From Aerococcus viridans (GTDB lineage: Bacteria; Bacillota; Bacilli; Lactobacillales; Aerococcaceae): a stretch of 64,000 nt of DNA. The translations under genes and the position numbers were made by a program. How positions within the stretch are numbered: the first letter of the stretch is position 1; the number at the start of each line of letters is the position of its first letter. The notes under the pieces were generated by a model. It had not been told where the DNA came from. It did not search any database and worked only from the letters and a program-made list of their open reading frames with translations. The stretch is from contig NZ_NBTM02000001.1 of assembly GCF_002083135.2 (NCBI RefSeq), positions 186,001 to 250,000 on the forward strand, in the 5' to 3' direction. This document shows positions 53,703 through 63,138 of the stretch, piece by piece.

Positions 53703-55274
53703 CTATTTGGCGTAATCAACCGCTCGTTTTTCGCGTATCACGATTACTTTAATTTGTCCTGGGTAATCCAGTTCATTTTCAATGCGTTTTGAAATATCAT
53801 GTGCTAATTCAATTGCTTTTAAATCATCTACTTCATCTGGTTTAACCATTACGCGGATCTCTCGTCCGGCTTGAATTGCGTATGCATTATGAACACCGTC
53901 ATAATCTTTGGCAATAGCTTCAAGGCTACGTAAACGTTGGATGTAGTTTTCTAATGATTCACTGCGGGCACCTGGTCGTGCTGACGAGAGTGCATCAGCA
54001 ATGGCAACTAAGCTAGCGATAACACTTGTTGCTTCAACGTCACCATGATGGCTAGCAATGGCATTAATAACAGTTTCTGGTTCTTGGTATTTGATAGCAA
54101 ACTCCGTACCAATTTGTACGTGAGACCCTTCTATTTCATGATCAACGGCTTTACCGATATCATGCATTAGACCAGCGCGTTTAGCTAACTGTACGTCTTC
54201 ACCAAGTTCTGCTGCCATCACGCCAGCTAATTTTGCAACTTCAATACTGTGATTCAAAACATTTTGGCCGTAACTTGTTCGGTAGTATAAGCGACCTAAT
54301 GTTTTCACTAAGTCAGGATGAAGAGAATGAATACCTAAATCAAAAATAGTTTCTTCACCGATTTCTCTTACTTTACTATCCATTTGTTTACGAGCTTTTT
54401 CAACTGCCTCTTCAATTTTGGCTGGATGGATTCGTCCATCTCCAATCAATTTATCTAAAGCGATTTTTGCAATTTCACGACGAATTGGATCAAATCCACT
54501 TAATACGACAGCTTCAGGTGTATCATCAACAATCAAGTCAATTCCGGTTAAGGATTCTAATGTCTTGATGTTTCGTCCTTCTTTACCGATGATGCGACCT
54601 TTCATATCATCGTTTGGTAAGTGAACAACTGTAACTGTAGATTCTGTAACTGTATCCGCTCCAGAGCGTTCAATAGCTTGAAGTACAATTTGTTTTGCAA
54701 CTCGATCTGCCGTGTCATTAGCTTCTTGCTCTGCCTTCTTAATTAATAAGGCTTTCTCATGGGCTAATGTCTCTTCCATCTCTTTTAGTAATAAGTTTTT
54801 GGCATCTTCACGAGACATAGCCGCTACATTAACTAAAATTTCATTTCGTTTTTCAATTAATGCGTCTGCTGCTTTTTCAGTCTCAGCAACCTTTTTCTTA
54901 CGGTCACGTAAAGATTGTTCTTCATTACTTAATTTATTTTCTTTGTCAGAAATGGATGCATCCCGCCTATCCAATTTTTCTTCTTTTTGGTTTAAACGGT
55001 CTTCTTGTTTCTTAACTTCACTACGGCGATCTCTAACTTCACTATCTACTTCATTTCTATACCGTTGCAATTCTTCTTTTGCGTTTAAGATAATTTCTTT
55101 CCGCTCAGATTCTGCGCTACGTTTAGCATTTTCAATGATTCCTTGTGCGGTTATGTGGGCTTCATCTTTTTCACGTTCTTGTTCTTGTAATAAAGATCTT
55201 TTTCCTACATAAACGCCACCCAATACACCAACAATTAAAGCAATGATAGCGAAGGCAATTTCAGTAAATCCCAT
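53703..55274 (-). CDS. rny: Ribonuclease Y
   Basis: Membrane-anchored endoribonuclease that starts mRNA decay. One N-terminal span (residues 4-25) is followed by a long charged coiled coil (about 30-190), a KH domain ([19 protein letters not shown], about 222-240) and an HD domain with catalytic [10 protein letters not shown] near 370. It is complete at 523 residues. It follows recA as in related genomes. Large antisense open frames here only mirror the coiled-coil codons. Confidence 0.95.
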   Translation of the reverse strand: MGFTEIAFAIIALIVGVLGGVYVGKRSLLQEQEREKDEAHITAQGIIENAKRSAESERKEIILNAKEELQRYRNEVDSEVRDRRSEVKKQEDRLNQKEEKLDRRDASISDKENKLSNEEQSLRDRKKKVAETEKAADALIEKRNEILVNVAAMSREDAKNLLLKEMEETLAHEKALLIKKAEQEANDTADRVAKQIVLQAIERSGADTVTESTVTVVHLPNDDMKGRIIGKEGRNIKTLESLTGIDLIVDDTPEAVVLSGFDPIRREIAKIALDKLIGDGRIHPAKIEEAVEKARKQMDSKVREIGEETIFDLGIHSLHPDLVKTLGRLYYRTSYGQNVLNHSIEVAKLAGVMAAELGEDVQLAKRAGLMHDIGKAVDHEIEGSHVQIGTEFAIKYQEPETVINAIASHHGDVEATSVIASLVAIADALSSARPGARSESLENYIQRLRSLEAIAKDYDGVHNAYAIQAGREIRVMVKPDEVDDLKAIELAHDISKRIENELDYPGQIKVIVIREKRAVDYAK

Positions 55275-55435
55275 AGTTTCACCTCCGTATCTATTTAATT
55301 GTGTTCTTATTTTACATAAATATTAAAATACTATAAAACATGCATTACATGCACATAAGTTCATTTTATATTTAAGTGGAATGAATGTCAATCAAGTCGG
55401 CAATCAAAAGCATGATAGCCTTTTCAAAAAAGATG

Positions 55436-55473
55436 GCAAAAAAAGCCTTTCCCATAGTGATTCAATGGGAAAG
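55436..55473 (-). terminator. Terminator of recA
   Basis: Minus strand CTTTCCCAT (55465-55473) pairs with ATGGGAAAG (55447-55455), followed by GC and TTTTTTT. Confidence 0.85.
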
Positions 55474-55503
55474 ACACGGTGGTTATCTATTTAAAAATAA
55501 ATT

Positions 55504-56595
55504 TTATTCTGTTTCTTCTTCCAATAATTCCACTTGTGCTTGATCATTTGCTTCTAAAGCAGCTAGTTCTTCTTCGCTTAATTTACCATTTTGGCCAAAA
55601 CCGAAGTGTTGTCGAACTTGTCCATCAATGGTCTCACGAATTTCTGGGTTTTCTCGTAAAAATTGTTTTGCATTCTCACGGCCTTGACCGATACGGTCTT
55701 CACCATATGAATACCAAGAACCGGACTTGTTAATGATGTCTAATTCAGCTGCCAAGTCAACTAGTTCACCCTCTTGAGAAATCCCTTCCCCATACATGAT
55801 GTCAACTTCTGCCACTTTGAATGGTGGTGCTACCTTGTTTTTAACAATCTTAATTTTAGTACGGTTACCGATTGCGTTACCGCTCTCTTTAATTTGTTCA
55901 CCACGACGTACCTCTAAACGTACAGTAGAGTAGAATTTCAAAGCTCTACCACCTGGTGTTGTTTCAGGACTACCAAACATTACCCCAACTTTTTCACGAA
56001 TTTGGTTGATAAAGATGGCGATTGTTTTCGTTTTGTTGATGGTACCTGATAATTTACGTAATGCTTGAGACATTAACCGAGCTTGAAGACCGATATGAGA
56101 GTCACCCATTTCACCTTCAATTTCGGCACGTGGTACTAAGGCTGCAACTGAATCGACAACGATGATATCAATGGCACCTGAAGACACTAAAGCGTCAGCA
56201 ATCTCCAAACCCTGTTCACCAGTGTCTGGTTGAGAAAGCAGCAACTCATCAACGTTTACACCTAGTTTAGCTGCATATTCAGGATCTAGCGCATTCTCAG
56301 CATCGATAAAGGCTGCAATACCACCGCGTTTTTGTACTTCCGCAATTGCATGTAATGAAACAGTCGTTTTACCAGATGATTCTGGTCCGTAGACTTCAAT
56401 AATACGACCGCGTGGGTAGCCACCAACTCCTAAAGAAATATCCAATGTTAATGAACCTGTTGGAACAGTAGAAATTCTAGTATCACCGCGTTCACCCATT
56501 TTCATGATTGAGCCTTTACCAAAGTTACGCTCAATTTTTTTCATTGCATCGTCTAATGCTTTTTGACGGTTGCTATCGTTTTTATCCATAGTCAT
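55504..56595 (-). CDS. recA: Recombinase RecA
   Basis: Strand-exchange protein and SOS co-protease. Walker [10 protein letters not shown] (about residues 67-75), Walker [11 protein letters not shown] (about 140-149), the L1/L2 DNA loops ([20 protein letters not shown] and [21 protein letters not shown]) and an acidic tail. 363 residues. AGGAGG lies seven bases before ATG 56595. It has its own promoter with an SOS box, so besides readthrough from cinA it is damage-inducible. Confidence 0.98.
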   Translation of the reverse strand: MTMDKNDSNRQKALDDAMKKIERNFGKGSIMKMGERGDTRISTVPTGSLTLDISLGVGGYPRGRIIEVYGPESSGKTTVSLHAIAEVQKRGGIAAFIDAENALDPEYAAKLGVNVDELLLSQPDTGEQGLEIADALVSSGAIDIIVVDSVAALVPRAEIEGEMGDSHIGLQARLMSQALRKLSGTINKTKTIAIFINQIREKVGVMFGSPETTPGGRALKFYSTVRLEVRRGEQIKESGNAIGNRTKIKIVKNKVAPPFKVAEVDIMYGEGISQEGELVDLAAELDIINKSGSWYSYGEDRIGQGRENAKQFLRENPEIRETIDGQVRQHFGFGQNGKLSEEELAALEANDQAQVELLEEETE

Positions 56596-56631
56596 GCGTA
56601 AATCCTCCTAATGTTCTCCTGCGTTTCTTTT

Positions 56632-56660
56632 ATTTTATAATTTTTTTGCTGAATAAGCAA
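56632..56660 (-). promoter_or_regulatory. Promoter of recA
   Basis: Minus strand TTGCTT (56655-56660), 17 bases and TAAAAT (56632-56637), about 37 bases from the start codon. Confidence 0.6.
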
Positions 56661-56668
56661 GAGAAAAG

Positions 56669-56682
56669 CGAACGAATGTTCT
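56669..56682. promoter_or_regulatory. SOS box (Gram-positive LexA/DinR site) of recA
   Basis: CGAACGAATGTTCT fits the Firmicute consensus CGAACRNRYGTTYC at 13 of 14 positions. It lies eight bases upstream of the recA -35 and within a few bases of the cinA stop. Confidence 0.75.
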
Positions 56683-56683
56683 G

Positions 56684-57910
56684 TTAATTTTTAATGATAT
56701 CAAAATAAGCTGAATAGACTGAACGATATTGAATATTTTGACGACTGCCTCTTAATGTTGGTGTTAAAACTTTAGTTTCTTGGCCAGCTTGGGCGATACC
56801 AATATAGACAGTCCCCACTTCTTTTCCTTCCATGGCATCCGGTCCAGCGACACCTGTAAAGGATACTCCAAAGTCAGATTGATATAGGTCTCGTACGTTT
56901 TCCGCCATTTCAGTCGCTGTTTCAGCACTCACCATGCCATAAGTTTCCAGTGTTTGCGGTTGGACATTTAACACATTGGCTTTGGCTGTTTCTGTATAAG
57001 TGACGGCTGATCCGTGTAAGACTTTTGAAGATCCTGGGACATCGACAACTTTTTTAGCTGCCAGTCCACCAGTGAAACTTTCAGCGAAAGCAATGGTCTG
57101 CTCACGGTCTGTCAATTTCTCTACCAGTACTTCATTGATGCCTAAGTTTTCTCCTTCGCCTACATAATAGTCAGCTAACCGAGCGTTGATAGCTGTAGCC
57201 AAGTCTTCTAATAAAGGCTTGTTTTCTGCTTCATTTCTACCAGCTGCAGTTAGTCTAACCGTTACCATGAAATTTCCAAAATAAATGGCAACTGTTGGAT
57301 TTTCTTGACTCATAATTAAGTCATCAATAGTGTCAGCTAATTGCGATTCCCCGATACCAAAATAGTGCAGGTATTTAGATGTTAGTACCATGTTATTTTG
57401 GTATTGGTCTAGTAAATAATCAGCTACATAATGGTTGAACATATGCTTCATTTCAGATGGTGGTCCTGGCAATAGAATATAGGTATGGTTATCATGTTCA
57501 ATCGCTGTACCAAGCGCTTGCCCTACATCATTAGGGAAAGTATGCCCTGCTTCAAAAGTCAGTCCCATAGCCAGATTGTTTTCAGTCATGACTCTGCCTT
57601 TAAAGGCTGCTTTGATGGTTTCCATCCCCACTTCATCGTGGATGAGCGGTTGATTTAAGTATGCTGAAATAGTTTGTTTGGTTAAATCATCTCGAGTAGG
57701 TCCTAAACCACCTGTATAAATAATGATATCCGACCTTTGTTCAGCCTGAGCGGTCACTTTCTTTAACCGTTCAGGGTTATCTCCAATGACCGTTTGTACG
57801 TAATGGTCAAAGCCTAATTCATTCAATTTTCGTGCAATAAATTGCGCATTTGTATTCGCGATTTGTCCCATTAATAATTCTGTTCCGACAGCTATAATTT
57901 CTACTTTCAT
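56684..57910 (-). CDS. cinA: Competence/damage-inducible protein CinA
   Basis: 408 residues. The N-terminal molybdopterin-binding-like (COG1058) domain has AVGTELLMGQIANTNAQ and TGGLGPTRDDLT. The C-terminal domain (about 255-408) has AESFTGGLAAKKVVDVPGSS, the nicotinamide mononucleotide deamidase-type fold. Family roles are in NAD salvage and in transformation. ATG 57910 has GGTGGG upstream; the frame is open to 57958 without better signals. It lies between pgsA and recA, the order shared with Bacillus and streptococci. Confidence 0.93.
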   Translation of the reverse strand: MKVEIIAVGTELLMGQIANTNAQFIARKLNELGFDHYVQTVIGDNPERLKKVTAQAEQRSDIIIYTGGLGPTRDDLTKQTISAYLNQPLIHDEVGMETIKAAFKGRVMTENNLAMGLTFEAGHTFPNDVGQALGTAIEHDNHTYILLPGPPSEMKHMFNHYVADYLLDQYQNNMVLTSKYLHYFGIGESQLADTIDDLIMSQENPTVAIYFGNFMVTVRLTAAGRNEAENKPLLEDLATAINARLADYYVGEGENLGINEVLVEKLTDREQTIAFAESFTGGLAAKKVVDVPGSSKVLHGSAVTYTETAKANVLNVQPQTLETYGMVSAETATEMAENVRDLYQSDFGVSFTGVAGPDAMEGKEVGTVYIGIAQAGQETKVLTPTLRGSRQNIQYRSVYSAYFDIIKN

Positions 57911-57982
57911 TCTTTTCCCACCTATTAGTATATACGTTTTATTTATGCGTTTGCGCATAGTGATTCTTATATATTATAGAAC

Positions 57983-58013
57983 AAAAAAGAGCCCGGTAAA
58001 AACCGAAGCCCTT
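57983..58013 (-). terminator. Terminator downstream of pgsA
   Basis: Minus strand AAGGGCTTCGGT pairs with ACCGGGCTCT, with two G-U pairs, followed by TTTTTT. It would reduce readthrough into cinA. Confidence 0.7.
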
Positions 58014-58024
58014 AAAAATTGTGC

Positions 58025-58603
58025 TTATAGTCCGTCTGAAAAGACGGAAATATTTTTAACGAAGTAGTCTACACCTGAATAGATGGTAAAGACTAATGCA
58101 AGATATAGTAGGATTTGCCCGATTGAAAATGGCAAGAATCCTAAGGGGAAATCCCCGAGTAACAAGAAGATAATGGATAGCATCTGGGTGAATGTTTTCA
58201 ATTTCCCAGCACTCCCAGCCGCCATGACTGTCCCTTTTTCCACTAGTAATAGGCGGAGTCCGGTGACAGCTAATTCGCGCATGATAATGATTGAAACTAA
58301 CCATGCTGGTGCTAAATCGATACCAACTAAGGCGATAAAGGCTGTTGCAACGAGCATCTTGTCAGCTAATGGGTCGGCAAATTTACCGAAATTAGTGACA
58401 AGGTTGTCGCGACGTGCGATGTAACCGTCTAGCCAGTCGGTGAATGATGCGACTGCGAAAATGATGGCTGCCACCACATATTGCCAGTACCACTGACTGC
58501 CGAGTACTTGTGTACCATCTCCACTTGCTGGGATAGATACGAAAATCATGAAGATTGGAATCATGATGATCCGAATGATGGTTAATTTATTTGGTAAATT
58601 CAA
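58025..58603 (-). CDS. pgsA: CDP-diacylglycerol--glycerol-3-phosphate 3-phosphatidyltransferase
   Basis: Commits CDP-diacylglycerol to phosphatidylglycerol. The CDP-alcohol phosphotransferase motif D-x2-DG-x2-AR-x8-G-x3-D-x3-D is complete in DWLDGYIARR and FGKFADPLADK (about residues 60-86). There are about five membrane spans in 192 residues. TTG start at 58603 with AGGAGG upstream. An extended -10 (TGC TATACT, minus strand, 58642-58647) lies just before it. Confidence 0.95.
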   Translation of the reverse strand: MNLPNKLTIIRIIMIPIFMIFVSIPASGDGTQVLGSQWYWQYVVAAIIFAVASFTDWLDGYIARRDNLVTNFGKFADPLADKMLVATAFIALVGIDLAPAWLVSIIIMRELAVTGLRLLLVEKGTVMAAGSAGKLKTFTQMLSIIFLLLGDFPLGFLPFSIGQILLYLALVFTIYSGVDYFVKNISVFSDGL

Positions 58604-58641
58604 ATAATCCCTCCTAGTTGACTGTCTGCTATGTTAAATAT

Positions 58642-58650
58642 AGTATAGCA
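58642..58650 (-). promoter_or_regulatory. Extended -10 promoter of pgsA
   Basis: Minus strand TGCTATACT: TG one base before TATACT. No good -35 is seen at 16-18 bases, which extended -10 promoters tolerate. Confidence 0.5.
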
Positions 58651-58692
58651 TTTTTTGACTTGGAAAATGTGTGTATCAGCCTATTACATAAC

Positions 58693-61116
58693 CTATTCGG
58701 TTGGTTCGGCGCCGTTTTCTTGGAAGATATTAACTGTACGTGGTTTAGACCCTTCTTGTGGGCCGACAATTCCGCGTTGCTCCATGTCATCTACTAGTCG
58801 AGCGGCCCGGTTGTAACCGACTCTAAATTGACGTTGTAACATAGAAATCGAGACCGTTTCACGGGTTTTAACAAATTCAAGGACAGTATCCCACATTTCA
58901 TCTAAATCTTCGCCTGGCGCTGATTCTTTGGTCTCAGTTGGTATCATAGATTCGACATAATTTGGTTCTTGTTGATCTTTTACAAAAGAGACCACATGTT
59001 CCACTTCGTCATCTGTGATAAAGGCCCCTTGGACACGAATTGGTTTCGACTCACCCATAGGTAGGTAGAGCATATCTCCTCGACCCAATAATTTCTCGGC
59101 CCCGTTTTGGTCGATGATGGTTCTTGAGTCAGTCCCTGAAGATACGGCAAAGGCAATTCTTGATGGTACGTTGGCCTTGATGATCCCCGTAATAACGTCA
59201 ACAGATGGCCTTTGAGTTGCTAGAATCATATGGATACCAGCTGCACGTGCCATTTGCGCTAGCCGGGTAATTGCGGCCTCTACTTCTTTAGAAGCGACCA
59301 TCATCAAGTCGGCTAACTCATCTACAATCACAACGATATAAGGTAGTGTCGGATGCGCAGTACCTTCATTAAGGTTTTCTTCATGAACGAAGTCATTGTA
59401 TCCGTCAATATTCCGTTGGCCCGAAGCAGCAAACAATTCATAACGACGTTCCATCTCTTGAACGACTTTTTGTAAAGCTTGAGCTGCTTTTCTTGGATTG
59501 GTTACAACGGGTGTTAACAAGTGTGGAATACCGTTATAAATTGATAGTTCCACTTTTTTAGGGTCGATCATCATCAATTTGACCTCATTTGGCTTCGCCT
59601 TCATCAAAATGGATACGATAATTCCGTTGATAGCGACTGATTTACCAGATCCGGTAGACCCAGCAACCAATAGATGGGGCATCTTGGTCAAGTCTGCTGA
59701 ACGAATATTGCCTGAAATATCTTTTCCTAATGGGACTTCCAAGACTTTACCCGATTGCAGTTGATGCTCGAAAGAATCACGGAAGGAAACTAAGGAAACG
59801 TCTTGATTGGGCACTTCAATCCCGATAAAGGATTTACCTGGAATTGGCGCTTCAATCCGGATATCTTTAGCAGCTAGTGATAAGGCGATATCGTCGGCTA
59901 AACCAACAATCTTACTTACTTTTACCCCAATCGCTGGCTGAATTTCATATTTTGTTACAGCTGGTCCCAAGTTAGCCTTAGTGACTTTGGCATCCACATT
60001 AAAGCTCTTGAAAGTCGCTTCAAGTTTACGGACATTTTCTTTAATGACAGAGTATTCACCACTTTGGTCTGTCGCTTTAATTGGCGTCAACAAGGTGGCT
60101 GGTGGTAATTTGTACTCTGGATTTTCTGGCTCTGCAGCCATATCCATGACAATATCTTTACCGTCATCTGGTTCAGTATCGACACCTTGGTCATCAGTGC
60201 TTGGACTAGCTTGCGTCTTTGCTTGTTTAGCCTTGTGTAATTCATCAGCTTGCGTGCCAATTTCAAGAGAAGTTTGTTCGATTTCAGCTGGATGGTTGCC
60301 TTTACTCGCACTGGCGCTTGGGCCAACAATGACTACATCTTCGTCGTCTGTATCCACTTGTTTTGGTTTAATACGGTTGTTGCTTTCTAAACTATCTTGG
60401 TCTTCACCAGACTGCTTGCCTTTTTTAGCAGCTTTACTTCGGCTAGCTTTTTGTTTAGATTGGTCTGCCTTATATTTTTCCCGGTCCTCACGATAACTTG
60501 AAAATTGTTGTTTCGTTGTGTCCCAGAATTCACCTAACCAATTAAACACCACACTGGTAATGGACTGAATCCCTTCGACTAAATCTAACCAAGTAATACT
60601 GAATAGGTAGCACAATAGGATCATTAAGGCGATGCCCACAAAAATATAGGTCCCCAATTGACTTACTGTGTAGAAGGTAAAGGTATATAATAAACCACCT
60701 AAAAGCCCACCACCTAAGGATTGACCGGCACCTTCAGCGGTAAAATTGGCGATAGCCCGTTGCCAAGTCACCTCTAATACAGATGCATCACTGGATAAGG
60801 CGATGGCTAGATAATCCCAAGCATGCATTAGTATGGCTAGGATAGGTACTGCCCAAATCACCGTGTTCATGATTCTACCTAAAGCTAATGGGCCATGCCC
60901 TGTCACAAGCACCCAGCCTGTGAAGATAATTTCAATAATAAATACAGGAACGGATAGTCCCCCAACAAAAAATTCCATCAGATGCATGAATAATCGGCCC
61001 AATGCACCAAGTTCTAACACACCAATAATGGCGAAAAATAATGAAATCCCAGAAAATAATTGCATGCGGAAAAGTTCTTGTTGTTTCTTAGTCCGTCTTT
61101 TCTTTTTTCTTGCCAC
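58693..61116 (-). CDS. ftsK: DNA translocase FtsK/SpoIIIE
   Basis: Septum-located ATPase that pumps chromosome DNA and activates XerCD at dif. Four N-terminal membrane spans (about residues 20-190) are followed by a charged linker (about 205-330). The motor comes next, with Walker [15 protein letters not shown] (about 485-498), Walker [15 protein letters not shown] (about 590-603) and [17 protein letters not shown]. The C-terminal gamma winged helix reads [23 protein letters not shown]. At 807 residues it has the usual Gram-positive length. Confidence 0.95.
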   Translation of the reverse strand: MARKKKRRTKKQQELFRMQLFSGISLFFAIIGVLELGALGRLFMHLMEFFVGGLSVPVFIIEIIFTGWVLVTGHGPLALGRIMNTVIWAVPILAILMHAWDYLAIALSSDASVLEVTWQRAIANFTAEGAGQSLGGGLLGGLLYTFTFYTVSQLGTYIFVGIALMILLCYLFSITWLDLVEGIQSITSVVFNWLGEFWDTTKQQFSSYREDREKYKADQSKQKASRSKAAKKGKQSGEDQDSLESNNRIKPKQVDTDDEDVVIVGPSASASKGNHPAEIEQTSLEIGTQADELHKAKQAKTQASPSTDDQGVDTEPDDGKDIVMDMAAEPENPEYKLPPATLLTPIKATDQSGEYSVIKENVRKLEATFKSFNVDAKVTKANLGPAVTKYEIQPAIGVKVSKIVGLADDIALSLAAKDIRIEAPIPGKSFIGIEVPNQDVSLVSFRDSFEHQLQSGKVLEVPLGKDISGNIRSADLTKMPHLLVAGSTGSGKSVAINGIIVSILMKAKPNEVKLMMIDPKKVELSIYNGIPHLLTPVVTNPRKAAQALQKVVQEMERRYELFAASGQRNIDGYNDFVHEENLNEGTAHPTLPYIVVIVDELADLMMVASKEVEAAITRLAQMARAAGIHMILATQRPSVDVITGIIKANVPSRIAFAVSSGTDSRTIIDQNGAEKLLGRGDMLYLPMGESKPIRVQGAFITDDEVEHVVSFVKDQQEPNYVESMIPTETKESAPGEDLDEMWDTVLEFVKTRETVSISMLQRQFRVGYNRAARLVDDMEQRGIVGPQEGSKPRTVNIFQENGAEPTE

Positions 61117-61117
61117 G

Positions 61118-61495
61118 CTAACCCTCCTCTTCTATATGATTTTTATCGCTTGAATGGCGATTGATATTGTCTAAAATACTGGTTAATTCTTTGACGCGTG
61201 CTTCACTTAAAGCTTGTTGGTTCTCATAGAGGACCAGGCTATGGTAGACTTGTTCATCATTGGCACAAGGTTCACACCAATCCGTTTCACCCGGTTGCCA
61301 GTAAGCGCGCATGCCTTCTACTCGACTACGCGTCTTCGGGAATAGGCCCTGCAATTTTAATGATTCACCTTGAAAAATAAGTGCTGCTTCCTCTAAGCTG
61401 TCAGCCGTTTGAACAGCGACGACATGCTCATGCCAGTCATCTTCAAACCACCATGGCTCGTCAAATCCATCTATTTGATATACTTGGAAACTCAT
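61118..61495 (-). CDS. DUF1033 family protein
   Basis: About 125 residues: [21 protein letters not shown], then a helical part and [28 protein letters not shown]. The PWWFE-W and W-C-x2-C pattern matches the uncharacterised DUF1033 family of Lactobacillales. The WCEPC pair could bind metal or act in redox chemistry, but nothing is established. It lies one base before ftsK. ATG 61495 is favoured because GGAGA is ten bases upstream; GTG 61504 sits too close to it. Confidence 0.8.
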   Translation of the reverse strand: MSFQVYQIDGFDEPWWFEDDWHEHVVAVQTADSLEEAALIFQGESLKLQGLFPKTRSRVEGMRAYWQPGETDWCEPCANDEQVYHSLVLYENQQALSEARVKELTSILDNINRHSSDKNHIEEEG

Positions 61496-61651
61496 CTTCT
61501 TCACTCTCCAATCAGCATCCTATTATACCAAACTTATGGTCGATTTTCATCTTGGTGACGTTTTGACCTAACGCAAACAAAGGACTTCATTTTAATAAAA
61601 AATCTATTCAAAACCAGTACTTAGTCTGATGTCAATTGGCATAATATCTAG

Positions 61652-61657
61652 TATAAT
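61652..61657 (+). promoter_or_regulatory. -10 element for acyP
   Basis: Perfect TATAAT 45 bases before the acyP start. The upstream TGTCAA at 16 bases is a weak -35. Confidence 0.5.
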
Positions 61658-61701
61658 TAAAGAAGTATATTGAAAGAAGTACAATGAAAGAAGGTATATT
61701 T

Positions 61702-61980
61702 ATGAAAACAAGTCGAATTGTTGTAACCGGCCGTGTGCAAGGTGTAGGCTTCCGTTATTTTACCGAAAGAATCGCCAAGAGAATGAAAGTTGCGGGAACT
61801 GTGGAGAATAAGAACGATGGATCAGTAGAAATTCTTGTTCAAGCAGATGATGCCACCTTGCGTGCTTTTATTGAAGAAGTCAAAGAAATGCCGGAAAACC
61901 CATCCGCCCATGTCGACAATATCCAAGTCGTTGAAACCTTCAATAGTGAGGAAATGGTGAAATTTCGCACGGTTTATTGA
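61702..61980 (+). CDS. acyP: Acylphosphatase
   Basis: Hydrolyses acyl phosphates. The 92-residue ferredoxin-like enzyme has the phosphate-binding loop GRVQGVGFRYFTE (about residues 10-22, catalytic Arg in GFR) and the catalytic Asn in VENKNDGSVEI (about 34-44). ATG 61702 with AAGAAGG seven bases upstream is the start; the frame is open from 61684. It precedes yidC on the plus strand, a pairing also seen in other Lactobacillales. Confidence 0.94.
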   Translation: MKTSRIVVTGRVQGVGFRYFTERIAKRMKVAGTVENKNDGSVEILVQADDATLRAFIEEVKEMPENPSAHVDNIQVVETFNSEEMVKFRTVY

Positions 61981-62070
61981 AATAGCCCCCTAAATTAGCT
62001 ACAATAGTAACGTTAGTCAAGACACTTAAACAAGAATCAAATAACTATATAAATTAAAGGACGTGAAGTA

Positions 62071-62997
62071 TTGTCAAGCCGTTTAAAAAATAAACGCCTA
62101 TCGCTAATTTTGCTAGTGATGTCACTCGTGGTATTTTTGGGTGGATGTGCCAATCCAAATAATCCAGATGGTTTTATGTATCGCTTAACAGTAGAACCGA
62201 TTGGTCAACTTATCGTATGGATTGCTGATCAGTTTGCTGGTAACTACGGAATTGCTATTATCATTATTACCATTGCCATTCGTATTATTCTATTGCCACT
62301 TACCTTGAACCAGCTGAAAAGCTCAACGCGTCAACAAATTAAGATGGCTGCTTTTCAACCATACTTAAAAGAAATTCAAGAACGTCAAAAAAATGCCACA
62401 ACGCAAGCGGAGAAAATGGCATTAGCGACTGAACAACAAGAATTCATGCGCGAAAATAACGTTTCTATGTTTGGTGGTATGGGTTGTTTACCATTATTAC
62501 TACAATTACCAATCATCTCTGGTTTATACACTGCTATTCGCGTGAGTGAACCAATTGCCAGCTCTGAATTCTTCGGTATCTCACTTGGAGAATCTCATAT
62601 GGTATTAGCCATTATCACCATTGTAATGTACTTGATTCAATCATTCATTACCTTGCAAGGTGTGCCAGAAGAGCAAAAAGCGCAAATGCGTTCTACCCTA
62701 TTCATGACACCAATTATGATGGGATTCATTGTATTTACAACACCAGCCGGATTAACACTTTACTTCTTAGCAGGTGCCATTTGGTCAATTCTACAATCAT
62801 TATTTACAACTTTCTACTTCAAGCCAAAAATCCAGGCAGAAGTTGATAAAGAAATGGCTGAGAACCCAATCAAGGTGAAGAAACCTTCTAGCGGCCGTAA
62901 AGATGTGACTGATTCTGTTAAGAAAGAATCTACAAACAAACGCTTAACAAATAATGACAGCCAAACAAACCGTAACGCTGGCAAACAACGTAAATAA
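62071..62997 (+). CDS. yidC: Membrane protein insertase YidC/OxaA, lipoprotein form
   Basis: Inserts and folds membrane proteins with or without SecYEG. The signal peptide ends in a lipobox (FLGGC), so Cys26 is probably lipid-modified. Five spans follow; the conserved Arg in TM1 is in IAIRIILLPLTLNQ (about residues 73-86), and the C-terminus is basic and disordered (KKPSSGRKD...). The 308 residues fit the Gram-positive SpoIIIJ type. Start is TTG at 62071 behind AAAGGA. Many Firmicutes have two copies; this copy lies apart from rnpA. Confidence 0.93.
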   Translation: MSSRLKNKRLSLILLVMSLVVFLGGCANPNNPDGFMYRLTVEPIGQLIVWIADQFAGNYGIAIIIITIAIRIILLPLTLNQLKSSTRQQIKMAAFQPYLKEIQERQKNATTQAEKMALATEQQEFMRENNVSMFGGMGCLPLLLQLPIISGLYTAIRVSEPIASSEFFGISLGESHMVLAIITIVMYLIQSFITLQGVPEEQKAQMRSTLFMTPIMMGFIVFTTPAGLTLYFLAGAIWSILQSLFTTFYFKPKIQAEVDKEMAENPIKVKKPSSGRKDVTDSVKKESTNKRLTNNDSQTNRNAGKQRK

Positions 62998-63013
62998 CAA
63001 CTGATAACAAGGT

Positions 63014-63060
63014 AAAAGCCCTCTGACTTGGCGTTCTATACGCTAGCCAGAGGGCTTTTC
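63014..63060 (+). terminator. Terminator of yidC
   Basis: AAAAGCCCTCTG (63014-63025) pairs with CAGAGGGCTTTT (63048-63059), with an inner GGCG/CGCT stem. Confidence 0.85.
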
Positions 63061-63081
63061 TTATGCTATTAAAAAGTGCAT

Positions 63082-63118
63082 AAAAGTGTTTGTGACAGCT
63101 CTGCCACAAACCCTTTTT
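63082..63118 (-). terminator. Terminator of the MetE-like gene
   Basis: Minus strand AAAGGGTTTGTGGCAG pairs with CTGTCACAAACACTTTT with two mismatches, ending in TTTT. It faces the yidC terminator, so the two converging units each have their own stop. Confidence 0.75.
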
Positions 63119-63138
63119 ATATAGGTAAATAGCTCGTC

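Noticed and set aside
54712-55212. Plus-strand open frame of 166 codons
   Set aside because: Antisense to the charged coiled coil of rny; Leu/Ser/Phe-rich mirror of Lys/Glu/Arg codons with no start signals.
59981-60496. Plus-strand open frame of 171 codons
   Set aside because: Antisense to the acidic linker of ftsK; no ribosome-binding site or recognisable domain.
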